Shown: piece after piece, positions 34,687 through 40,986 of the stretch
How positions within the stretch are numbered: the first letter of the stretch is position 1
Layout: each line of letters starts with the position of its first letter
Assembly: GCA_015067545.1 (NCBI GenBank)
Contig: SVMG01000003.1
Location: 1 to 64,000 of the forward strand
Direction: 5' to 3'
Source of the DNA: Oscillospiraceae bacterium
GTDB lineage: Bacteria; Bacillota; Clostridia; Oscillospirales; Oscillospiraceae
DNA: 64,000 nucleotides
Position numbers and translations under genes: made by a program
Notes under the pieces: model-generated
The model's database searches: none
Told to the model about the DNA's origin: nothing
What the model saw: only the letters and a program-made list of their open reading frames with translations

Positions 34687-35337
34687 CTACCCGACCATTA
34701 ACAACTGCTCATCACAATCCATGCAAGCAATATTCACAACCTTCGTGGCGCGGACGCTCATGCCACAACAAGGGCAGACATACTTACGGGTGCTACTCTT
34801 GCGAGGGGCAACGCCTGTAAAGGTGGGCACACCATTATGAGCACCGCCGGTAGTCTGGAAACCGCTGAACTCGTTCCGATTGATGAGAATGTCGGTCAGG
34901 TCGTACTTCAGAATCACTTCCAAAAGCTCATCGCTGGGGCTTGTAATTGTCCAACCGTATTTGTCGTGGTGCTCGACGATCAGACCATGAGCCTCGGCAG
35001 AGTCGCGGAATTTGCGGTTGTGATATGTATTGCCTCGGCTGCAGTCTTGAACACCGTTCACATAGTTGTAGTAGTGAACCATTTCGTGCAGAAGGGTCGC
35101 TGCCACTTCTTCGATGGGACGGGACAGCGTTCCTGCTCCGATGTTGATCTCGTGCGTACCGCCCAACTTTGAAACCCAGGTGTCCTCTCTCAAAGAGAAG
35201 TGGCCGTATGCCTTGGGTGTGGACTGGATGGTGATGGTCGGTCTTGAAAGTGCACCTTCAAAGAACTCGTGGTTCAGGAGGTCGAACACCTTGTTCAGAT
35301 AACCCGCGACGCGGTTGTAGCTTGTCAGTTCCTTCAT
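34687..35337 (-). CDS. SprT-like zinc metalloprotease-domain protein
   Basis: The 216-residue protein has HEMVH (residues 84-88) with a third ligand His106, the SprT-like arrangement, followed by a C-terminal zinc ribbon with CPCC (about 189-192) and CMDC (about 207-210). Relatives of eukaryotic Spartan degrade DNA-protein crosslinks. Bacterial SprT-like proteins of this size are common in Firmicutes integrative elements. It ends in TAG, read as a normal stop. Confidence 0.82.
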   Translation of the reverse strand: MKELTSYNRVAGYLNKVFDLLNHEFFEGALSRPTITIQSTPKAYGHFSLREDTWVSKLGGTHEINIGAGTLSRPIEEVAATLLHEMVHYYNYVNGVQDCSRGNTYHNRKFRDSAEAHGLIVEHHDKYGWTITSPSDELLEVILKYDLTDILINRNEFSGFQTTGGAHNGVPTFTGVAPRKSSTRKYVCPCCGMSVRATKVVNIACMDCDEQLLMVG

Positions 35338-35344
35338 GATTGTT

Positions 35345-35465
35345 ACTCCTTTTCTGTTTGACAGTTGGGAGCGGACACTGTATAATGTTGGTGTCCACTC
35401 CCTTGGTGGTTGTGGTCAGGTCTCTTGCCTGTGGCTTTGGTCGGCATTCAGGCAAGGGGCTTTTC
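35345..35465 (-). other. Intergenic leader with two hairpins
   Basis: Between the damaged small gene and the SprT-like gene are a long hairpin, GGGAGTGGACAC paired with GTGTCCGCTCCC (35369-35404), and a second with CTTGCCTG/CAGGCAAG arms (35427-35458). They may end the upstream transcript or form a leader for the SprT-like gene. No coding potential is seen. Confidence 0.45.
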
Positions 35466-35740
35466 TTATGCGATGGAGAAGCGACGGCTGGCGGTCTGCT
35501 TGATGAAGTCTTTGTAGAGGTCAGGCATCTCCTTCTTGAATGCGGTGCTGTCAATCTCTGGCTCAGGACGGAAGTCCAACGAATGATGTACTGGCCTGTT
35601 TCCAGTTCTTCTGTGTTGCGGTTCAGCATCTCGGTCTTGATGTCATCTCTCAGGGCTTCGGCCTCGGTCTTTGCTTCTTCGATGAGGGCTTCCAAATCCT
35701 TCAGAGCTTCGATCTTGGTAGTGATTTCAGTGGTAGACAT
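35466..35740 (-). pseudogene. Frameshifted small coiled-coil gene
   Basis: From an ATG at 35740 (GGAG upstream) the frame gives a helical, Glu/Lys-rich N-terminal part (IEALKDLEALIEEAKTEAEAL...) up to SVLSQR. It then runs out of phase near 35551-35558. A -1 base relative to a sensible sequence restores a good ending (KKEMPDLYKDFIKQTASRRF) that stops at 35466-35468. The span of 275 bases is one short of a multiple of three. The intact form would have 91 residues, of a type seen in Firmicutes element maintenance regions, unknown in function. A sequencing error cannot be excluded. Confidence 0.7.
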
Positions 35741-35862
35741 TTTGTTTTCTCCTTTTCGGTGTTTTTTGATGTTCGCCGTCTCTCCGGCTGCCACAGCTCC
35801 TTTGTGTTTGAGAGGACTTACAACAGGCTGTGTTGAAATTGGCTGTCCTTGATTACGATATT

Positions 35863-35891
35863 ATTATACACCGTTTTCTGTGTAATTGCAA
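35863..35891 (-). promoter_or_regulatory. Minus-strand promoter of the small-gene/SprT-like unit
   Basis: Minus strand: -35 TTGCAA (35886-35891), 17-bp spacer, -10 TATAAT (35863-35868). A GTGTAAT box overlaps the spacer and -35 region. Confidence 0.65.
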
Positions 35892-35962
35892 TTGACAAAT
35901 TACACAAATAATAGTGTAATTTCTTGTGTAAATTTTACATTGATTTCAGTGTAATCTTGTGT
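35879..35962. promoter_or_regulatory. Operator array of GTGTAAT-type boxes
   Basis: Five near-identical boxes, TGTGTAATT (35879-35887), inverted AATTACACA (35898-35906), AGTGTAATT (35913-35921), TGTGTAAAT (35925-35933) and AGTGTAATC (35948-35956), plus a partial TGTGTTATA at 35958, fill the space between two divergent promoters. The nearest DNA-binding protein is the small HTH gene at 36024. Confidence 0.7.
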
Positions 35963-35968
35963 TATAAT
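35940..35968 (+). promoter_or_regulatory. Plus-strand promoter of the small HTH gene
   Basis: -35 TTGATT (35940-35945), 17-bp spacer, -10 TATAAT (35963-35968). GTGTAAT boxes lie upstream of and inside the spacer. Confidence 0.7.
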
Positions 35969-36023
35969 ATGGACAATGGAGAAGGGCAACCATTTTAAGC
36001 CCAGCAGGAAAGGAGCAATTACA

Positions 36024-36233
36024 ATGCCAATCATTTACAAGATCGATATTCTCGCAGCTCTGAAGGAGGCCGGATATAACACAAATCGTCTGAGAAAAGA
36101 AAAACTCCTGTCTGAAGGTGTCATCCAGTCCCTTCGGGAGAATAAGTACATTGCCTTGCAGAACATTTCCAAGATTTGCGAATTGCTGAATTGTCAGCCC
36201 GCAGATCTGTTGGTATACAAAAAAGAAGACTAA
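36024..36233 (+). CDS. Small Cro/XRE-family HTH regulator
   Basis: The 69-residue protein is one helix-turn-helix domain. It begins YKIDILAALKEAGYNTNRL, has helix 2-3 with LSEGVIQSLRENKYIAL and ends with CELLNCQPADLLVY, the usual end of YozG-like Cro proteins. Start 36024 follows AAGGAGC. It probably binds the GTGTAAT boxes just upstream and so controls itself and the divergent unit (inference). Confidence 0.85.
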   Translation: MPIIYKIDILAALKEAGYNTNRLRKEKLLSEGVIQSLRENKYIALQNISKICELLNCQPADLLVYKKED

Positions 36234-36240
36234 ACGAAAA

Positions 36241-36277
36241 GGGAGAAACAGCGATTGCTGTTCCTCCCCTATTTTTA
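36241..36277 (+). terminator. Terminator of the small HTH gene
   Basis: GGGAGA-AACAGC pairs with GCTGTT-CCTCCC, then TATTTTT. It overlaps the last codon and stop of the convergent GIY-YIG pseudogene. Confidence 0.75.
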
Positions 36278-36700
36278 TTCCAACAGCTTCCGTAGATCGT
36301 CTTCTGTTGCAATCTGTTTTACTTCAAATTTATGCCAATTCTCCTCTTTGGGAATTTGCATATTCAGTTCAGGCCGATACCTTCGTATGTACACGCCTTC
36401 CATATAACCAATTTCTTCAATTATAGCATCGTAGCTCGTAGAGCTGGCATAGTAGAGAACATCATATTCTACTTTATGGCCCTCCCGCTACATCTAAGCC
36501 AAAACGCGGTATTTCTTCTCGGCTCCCTATTGGATTCCAACATGATGCGATGCAATGCGTTCCAGCATATTGGTGCTCTTTCCGATGTAGACGATACGAC
36601 CGTCCAACCGAATACAGTAGATGCCTGGGTGTTCAAATTTCGGTGCCCATCCCCAACGCCGATACATTGCGACGACATTTTCAACATATTTATTTGCCAA
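36275..36700 (-). pseudogene. GIY-YIG-type protein interrupted by three TAG codons
   Basis: From a TTG start at 36700 (AGGTGG upstream), one frame of 142 codons reaches TAA at 36275-36277. It carries the GIY-YIG pattern (PGIYCIRLDGRIVYIGKST, then LERIASHH) and a good conserved C-terminal part (KVEYDVLYYASS, YIRRYRPELN). Three in-frame TAG codons at 36527-36529, 36494-36496 and 36488-36490 break it, each where glutamine would fit. Nothing else is out of frame, and promoter (36734-36762) and ribosome site look intact. The simplest reading is a recently dead gene hit by C-to-T changes; read-through is an alternative. Confidence 0.7.
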
Positions 36701-36733
36701 TTTCTCACCACCTGTTTTTCTTTTTCTATAAAT

Positions 36734-36762
36734 ATTATAACATTTATTTTATTGAAAATCAA
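36734..36762 (-). promoter_or_regulatory. Promoter of the GIY-YIG frame
   Basis: Minus strand: -35 TTGATT (36757-36762), 17-bp spacer, -10 TATAAT (36734-36739). It is flanked by CCTGTTTTT (36717 region) and AAAAACAGG (36761-36769) inverted repeats. Confidence 0.65.
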
Positions 36763-36770
36763 AAACAGGC

Positions 36771-36965
36771 GGATTATATGGAAGTTTTCCGAACTTTTTT
36801 ACGCCAAACAAAAGGGGGCATCTATTTCGGGAAGAATAATCGCTGGATTTTGCAAAGGGTATATGCTTGGCTCACGAAATTTCCCTGAGCATTTTTTATT
36901 CCGGAGGACGGTTGACACATCCATTCCCGATCAGAATATCTTATCCCGTCAGACGGGGATAAACG
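36771..36965. other. Gap without a convincing gene
   Basis: Between the GIY-YIG promoter and the terminator of the next small gene, only short open frames are seen. One plus-strand frame (36778-36888, 36 residues) has a poor ribosome site. An inverted repeat TTATCCCGT/ACGGGGATAA lies at 36941-36962. Confidence 0.4.
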
Positions 36966-37007
36966 AAAAATAACGGCAGCCGTCCCGCTTGGGAACAAAC
37001 TGCCGTC
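36966..37007 (-). terminator. Terminator of the small 37010-37299 gene pair
   Basis: ACGGCAG (36973-36979) pairs with CTGCCGT (37000-37006), with an inner GTCCC/GGGAC hairpin, followed on the minus strand by TTATTTTTCG. Confidence 0.75.
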
Positions 37008-37009
37008 TT

Positions 37010-37138
37010 TCATTTGAAGTCTTTTAGAATCTCTTTCAGTGCCTCATCCAATGATGTCTTCAGGCTCTTTTGGAGAAGTGCCATCAGCGTTGCTTCAAGC
37101 ATGCCCTTCTTCTTTTTCTTTCTCTTGGGTTCGCTCAT
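37010..37138 (-). CDS. Small, very basic protein (42 residues)
   Basis: The gene starts with an ATG at 37138 that overlaps the stop of the preceding small frame (ATGA). The product begins SEPKRKKKKKG, then has one amphipathic helix (LEATLMALLQKSLKTSLDEAL...). No known family. Coupling to the preceding frame and a terminator directly after it support that it is real. Confidence 0.55.
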   Translation of the reverse strand: MSEPKRKKKKKGMLEATLMALLQKSLKTSLDEALKEILKDFK

Positions 37139-37299
37139 TTTACGCTGACCTCACTTCTAATGATGACTTCTTTCTCGTCATCCTGACGCATCAAGATTTG
37201 GTCGTTGTAATTATCCTGTGCCGATTTGCCGTTAAGCTGATACCAGTACCGATCAGGCAACAAGCCCTGCTAATACGCAAACTTTGTAGTTATACCCAT
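37135..37299 (-). pseudogene. Small 54-residue frame interrupted by one TAG codon
   Basis: An ATG at 37299 with AAGGAGAG upstream opens a 55-codon frame that ends in TGA at 37135-37137, overlapping the next start. Codon 10 is TAG (37270-37272). Beyond it the frame is clean and has a sensible composition (QGLLPDRYWYQLNG, DDEKEVIIRSEVSVK). The strong ribosome site and coupling suggest a once-functional gene. The same kind of codon breaks the GIY-YIG gene nearby. Confidence 0.55.
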
Positions 37300-37324
37300 T
37301 CGATTCTCTCCTTTGCTGATAATA

Positions 37325-37398
37325 AGAAGTTGGGAACTTTCGACACAAGCTAAGCACCGTCCTGACGGTGCGTGCTTCTGGAGAAATTCCCAACTTCT
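37325..37398. other. Structured non-coding segment (nested hairpins)
   Basis: The outer arms AGAAGTTGGGAA (37325-37336) and TTCCCAACTTCT (37387-37398) are a perfect 12-bp inverted repeat that encloses a second stem, GCACCGT/ACGGTGC (37354-37371). It lies upstream of the two small frames. It could be a leader, a recombinase site or a replication/transfer site; the sequence does not decide. Confidence 0.5.
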
Positions 37399-37451
37399 CT
37401 CATGTATTCTTGCGTTTTGGGCAGGACAGTTAAATCTACTCTGCCCAATGA

Positions 37452-37516
37452 AAAACAGTTACCTTTTCCTCAATATAAGATGATTCTTATTATACTAAGG
37501 AAAAAGTAACTGTTTT
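37452..37516 (-). terminator. Long inverted repeat after the 37515-38081 gene
   Basis: Two 19-base arms (37452-37470 and 37498-37516) match with one mismatch around a 27-base loop that has its own small palindrome. The right arm covers the stop codon, and on the minus strand the last arm ends in a T run. Likely a terminator; the long arms and large loop are unusual. Confidence 0.6.
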
Positions 37517-38081
37517 AGCTTGTTGTCCACCACGCGGACATATCAATAATCTGACCTTTGCGCCGGAAGCAGTTGCCGGTGTTCCAGTACGCATACTCCT
37601 TAATGAAAGCCTGATACTCGTTCTGGAGGACATTCTTGGCTGCAACCACCTGACTGACGGAGGAATTGACCCCCGCTGCAATATCGTCATTCGTAATAAG
37701 TCCATTGTTCGCGTTCTGTAATAACCAGAGCTGAACCTTCAACACAATTTCCCACGCCACATCCTCCGTGTGGTATTCGTGGCGACGGACGCGGTTCACC
37801 CATTCCGCGGGCATGGTGATTTCTTCTGCTTTTGGAATGATCTCTATCTGATAGGTGTTACCAGCTCGCACAGCCGTGATAAAACCATGGCAAGCAAGTG
37901 CCTCAATCGCAGTGCGAAGCCGCCTTCTGTGGTAGTCCTGGGGGTCTACGGAAAAGTATCTGCACACATCCGATAGATTCCCCCGAAACGCACCCACATC
38001 GGCAAGCATCACCAAGATCCGAAACTGCTCTTTTGGCAGAGTCAGCCATTCAGCAAAGAAGGTCAATATACGCTGTTCCAT
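37515..38081 (-). CDS. Putative winged-helix protein of the element
   Basis: The 188-residue soluble protein is not firmly recognised. Its first half (EQFRILVMLADVGAFRGNLSDVCRYFSV..., HRRRLRTAIEALACHGFITAV) reads as a winged-helix DNA-binding domain. Its second half has helical QVVAAKNVLQNEYQAFIKEYAYW. It ends a three-gene run with two paralogous small genes. A role in replication or maintenance of the element is possible. No clear ribosome site is seen, so it may be read by coupling from the upstream gene 9 bases away. Confidence 0.6.
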   Translation of the reverse strand: MEQRILTFFAEWLTLPKEQFRILVMLADVGAFRGNLSDVCRYFSVDPQDYHRRRLRTAIEALACHGFITAVRAGNTYQIEIIPKAEEITMPAEWVNRVRRHEYHTEDVAWEIVLKVQLWLLQNANNGLITNDDIAAGVNSSVSQVVAAKNVLQNEYQAFIKEYAYWNTGNCFRRKGQIIDMSAWWTTS

Positions 38082-38090
38082 ATCGATTTT

Positions 38091-38537
38091 TCAGCTGGCG
38101 GTGGGGAGCTGCTCTACCCCGCCGGACACAACTTCCATCTTTATTTCTCCCTGCTGGTCTTTTTCCATGCCAAATTCGGCGATCTGCGGATACTTGGCAA
38201 GAAACCACTTCTTGATGGTAGGGTATCTGCGTGAACGCTTGTGACATTCGGAGATCAACCGTAGTTCATTGTATTCTGCCAGAACCGCTGCTCTTGTGTC
38301 AGCTTCCTCGTGCGTGATAATGTAATGCTCCATGTAACCGTAGGTCAGTCCGGCATAAGTTTCCTTGCTGGTATTCTTTTTGATCTCGCGACGCTGTACA
38401 GAAAACTCCGGATAATCCTGCCGCACACGCTGCAGATGCTCATATTCTGCGCTTCTGGTGTCGCAGCATTTCTCCGCAAAGGTACGATCCATCATAATTC
38501 TATTCTTGGAAAAATCAATCCATAACCGATTTTTCAT
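38091..38537 (-). CDS. Paralogue A of a two-gene family of unknown function
   Basis: The 148-residue protein shares its layout with the gene directly upstream: E-(F/Y)-x-x-L-x-x-(V/L)-R, YPEF, the block TYGYMEHYIITHEE, AEYNELR, and IKKWFLAKYP. A basic N-terminus and no membrane segment suggest a cytosolic, possibly nucleic acid-binding protein. The strong ribosome site AAGGAGG precedes the ATG. Confidence 0.65.
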   Translation of the reverse strand: MKNRLWIDFSKNRIMMDRTFAEKCCDTRSAEYEHLQRVRQDYPEFSVQRREIKKNTSKETYAGLTYGYMEHYIITHEEADTRAAVLAEYNELRLISECHKRSRRYPTIKKWFLAKYPQIAEFGMEKDQQGEIKMEVVSGGVEQLPTAS

Positions 38538-38555
38538 ATTGATAACCTCCTTATA

Positions 38556-38981
38556 TTAGGCAGCTTTGCGAGCTGCCTTTTGTTCTTCACGAGCTGCCTT
38601 GGCCTTCGCCAGGATCTCGCTCACTTCAAGGCGTTCAGCTTCAGGGTATACGGACAAGAACCACATCTTCAGTTCACCATAGGAAACTGCATCTGCGATT
38701 TCGGATACATTTCCCTCTTCGTCCAGACCCCGCAGCACTCTGAATTCAGCCATGATAGTGCCGTCTTCGTCATCGTGGGTGGAGATGTACTTCTCCATGT
38801 ACTTGACAGTGAGGCCCTTCATGTTGTCCTTGCTCTTGGTCGTCTTGATAACGATCCGGAAGTCAGGATAGGCAACCCGCAGTGCGGACAGTTCCTTGAA
38901 CTCTTCAGAATTGAATCGTCCGGCGGCCTTAGCCTCAGTCTTGTTCATTTCGATCACTTTTGTACCAATAATTGCTTTCAT
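38556..38981 (-). CDS. Paralogue B of a two-gene family of unknown function
   Basis: The 141-residue protein matches paralogue A throughout: EFKELSALRVAYPDFRI, VKYMEKYISTHDDE, AEFRVLRGL and LKMWFLSVYPEAE. It has an Ala/Lys/Glu-rich helical tail that A lacks. It is first in the run 38981-37515 and is preceded by an AT-rich region of about 380 bases that leads to the right att site. Confidence 0.65.
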   Translation of the reverse strand: MKAIIGTKVIEMNKTEAKAAGRFNSEEFKELSALRVAYPDFRIVIKTTKSKDNMKGLTVKYMEKYISTHDDEDGTIMAEFRVLRGLDEEGNVSEIADAVSYGELKMWFLSVYPEAERLEVSEILAKAKAAREEQKAARKAA

Positions 38982-39365
38982 GTTGTTTTTCTCCTTTTAA
39001 TTTTTGATTTATTTTGGAGGGTGTCATGTGTTTCCCTCTTTGTGCCTTAATTATATAGCACTTATTTCAAAACCTGTCCTTTTATCATGACTGGTTTTTC
39101 GTAAGGCATAAACAAATCATAAAAGAAAGAATGGCAAAAAGATGTTTCGATCAGATTTCCTTTTGGTTTGATTGATAAGTAAAAGTTTTTAAGAAAACAC
39201 TTGAAAAATGTTTGATGATGATGTATTCTTGTGTCAAGTTAAGGATGAGGTTATCTCCCTCAGAAAAGGAGAAGCCTTTCTGATTCGTCTTAGGGAAAAG
39301 CCATTATATGGCAATGGGTTTCGGGCTACAAAGGATATCCCCCACGAGGAGCAACGCTCCGAGGC
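38982..39365. other. AT-rich right end of the first element
   Basis: This gap holds no convincing gene. It probably contains the promoter of the 38981 gene (TATAAT on the minus strand near 39052) and, at 39240-39251, one more TAAGGATGAGGT box like those at the left end. It ends at att copy 2. Confidence 0.5.
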
Positions 39366-39414
39366 CCTTGGTAAGGATGAGGTCGCCAGTTCAAATCTGG
39401 CTAGCAGCTCCAAA
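39366..39414 (+). repeat. att copy 2 (right end of element 1, left end of the uxa segment)
   Basis: 49 bases identical to the tRNA-Thr 3' half at 27297-27345. No 5' half of a tRNA precedes it. A different terminator (39412-39446) follows directly. Confidence 0.93.
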
Positions 39415-39449
39415 GAGCCCAAAATCTACGGATTTTGGGCTCTTTTTTA
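39412..39449 (+). terminator. Terminator directly after att copy 2
   Basis: AGAGCCCAAAATC pairs with GATTTTGGGCTCT around a four-base loop, then a T run. Unlike the hairpins after att copies 1 and 3, so this is a different left end or the native tRNA terminator. Confidence 0.8.
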
Positions 39450-39472
39450 TTGGTTCACTTTGGTCAACCAAG

Positions 39473-39509
39473 CAAAAATGGCAGACACTTATGTGTCTGC
39501 CATTTTTGC
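39473..39509. terminator. Terminator of the uxaCAB operon
   Basis: A 16-bp stem CAAAAATGGCAGACAC with its complement, followed by T on both strands. Confidence 0.8.
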
Positions 39510-39535
39510 TTATCATGTTCTTCCGGGATATCTTT

Positions 39536-40954
39536 TTACTTCAAAAACCGGTCAAAGCCGAAGTAATGCAAGGTGTTGTAGTAGCTGATGTTCTCCACCA
39601 GCTTGCCAAGGTAGTTCCAATCGGCAGGATACTCCCCGTCTTCCACCATCTGACCGAACAGGTTGCACAGTATTCTGCGGAAGTATTCGTGCCGGGTGTA
39701 GCTGAGGAAGCTGCGGGAATCGGTGAGCATGCCGTTGAAGGTGCCCATGGCGCCCAGGCTCATTAGGCTCTTCATCTGCTCTTCCATGCCCATTTTGTGG
39801 TCGTTGAACCACCAGGCAGAGCCCTGCTGGATTTTCCCAGGGATGGCACTATTGGTTTGGAACGCGCCCATCAGTGTACCGATAATGCCATTATCTGCAG
39901 GATTCAGGGAGTACAGAATGGTCTTGCCCAGAGCACCTGCTTCTTCCAGTGCATTCAGCAACTTGGAAAGACCCACACCATTGGCAGCATCGTTCATGGA
40001 ATCGAAGCCGGTATCGGGGCCCAGTTTGCGGAACATGGTCTTGGAATTATCCCGCAAGCAGCCAAAGTGGAATTGTGTCACCCAGTCACGCTTGGCATAT
40101 TCCTTGCCCACGGACAGCAGCAGCGCGGTATGATAAGCCAACTGCTCATCCCAAGTAATGGCTTTTCCGGCCTTGGCCCGGGCAAAAATGTCATCCAAAG
40201 TCGCCTCGTCCGCTTCCACGCAGAAGCAATAATCCAGCGCATGGTCAGAAACACAGCAGCCCCGGTCAGCAAAATAGGCGATCCGGTCATTGAGTGCCTT
40301 ACGCATATCTGCCACCGTATTGATGGCATAGCCCACTACCTGCTCCAGCTGGGCAACATAGGCCGGGAAGGTCTCCTTATCGGCACGCATGGCCTTGTCC
40401 GGACGGAAAGCAGGCAGCACCACAGCCGGAACAGTGGGATCCTCTGCCAGCAGCTCATGAGCCTTCAGGTCGTCCACGGGATCGTCGGTGGTGCAAAGCA
40501 GCTTGACATTTGATTTGCGGATGATGCCCCGGACGGACATATCCGGCTGTGCAAGGATCTTATTGCACTTTTCGTAAATTTCCATGGCATTTTCGCCGTT
40601 TAACGGCTCAGTTATGCCAAAATAACGCTGCAGCTCCAAATGTGACCAATGGTAGAGGGGGTTGCCGATGAGCATGGGAAGAGTCTCGGCCCACTTTTGG
40701 AACTTCTCGGCAGGTGTTGCGTTGCCGGTGATATAATGCTCCGCCACACCGCAGGAGCGCATGGCGCGCCATTTGTAGTGATCGCCGCCCAGCCACACTT
40801 CCGTGATGGTATTGTAACGCTTATCCTCATAAATCTCCATGGGGTTGATATGGCAGTGGTAATCGATAATAGGCATTTTTGCCGCGTGCTCATGATAAAG
40901 CTTTTTTGCCGTCTCGGTTTTCAGCAAAAAGTCCTTGTCCATAAACTTTTTCAT
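39536..40954 (-). CDS. uxaC: Glucuronate isomerase (uronate isomerase)
   Basis: The 472-residue TIM-barrel enzyme converts D-galacturonate to D-tagaturonate or D-glucuronate to D-fructuronate. YHCHINP near residue 32 gives the metal-binding HxH, and length and order of blocks (VWLGGDHYKWRAMR, FHFGCLRDN, LGPDTGFDSMND, FNGMLTDSRSFLSYTRHEYFRR) match UxaC. Start 40954 follows AAGGAG. It is last in the uxaB-uxaA-uxaC operon on the minus strand, inside the segment flanked by att copies 2 and 3. Confidence 0.95.
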   Translation of the reverse strand: MKKFMDKDFLLKTETAKKLYHEHAAKMPIIDYHCHINPMEIYEDKRYNTITEVWLGGDHYKWRAMRSCGVAEHYITGNATPAEKFQKWAETLPMLIGNPLYHWSHLELQRYFGITEPLNGENAMEIYEKCNKILAQPDMSVRGIIRKSNVKLLCTTDDPVDDLKAHELLAEDPTVPAVVLPAFRPDKAMRADKETFPAYVAQLEQVVGYAINTVADMRKALNDRIAYFADRGCCVSDHALDYCFCVEADEATLDDIFARAKAGKAITWDEQLAYHTALLLSVGKEYAKRDWVTQFHFGCLRDNSKTMFRKLGPDTGFDSMNDAANGVGLSKLLNALEEAGALGKTILYSLNPADNGIIGTLMGAFQTNSAIPGKIQQGSAWWFNDHKMGMEEQMKSLMSLGAMGTFNGMLTDSRSFLSYTRHEYFRRILCNLFGQMVEDGEYPADWNYLGKLVENISYYNTLHYFGFDRFLK

Positions 40955-40986
40955 ATGAATATACTCCTTCACAGTTTCTTGTCGCT

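Noticed and set aside
36778-36888. 36-residue plus-strand frame after the GIY-YIG promoter
   Set aside because: Poor ribosome site, no family, no coupling to a neighbour.
36275-37299. Alternative genetic code (TAG as glutamine) as the main explanation
   Set aside because: The SprT-like gene and genes ending at 22150, 23191 and 24687 use TAG as a plain stop, and no suppressor tRNA is visible; kept only as an alternative in the findings.
27346-39365. Prophage or conjugative element
   Set aside because: No capsid, tail, terminase, lysis, relaxase, coupling protein or type IV secretion genes are present in the 12 kb, so I describe it only as an integrative element.
39208-39588. Open frame running through att copy 2
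   Set aside because: It translates the tRNA-derived repeat; the same peptide piece appears in the frame over att copy 3. Not a gene.
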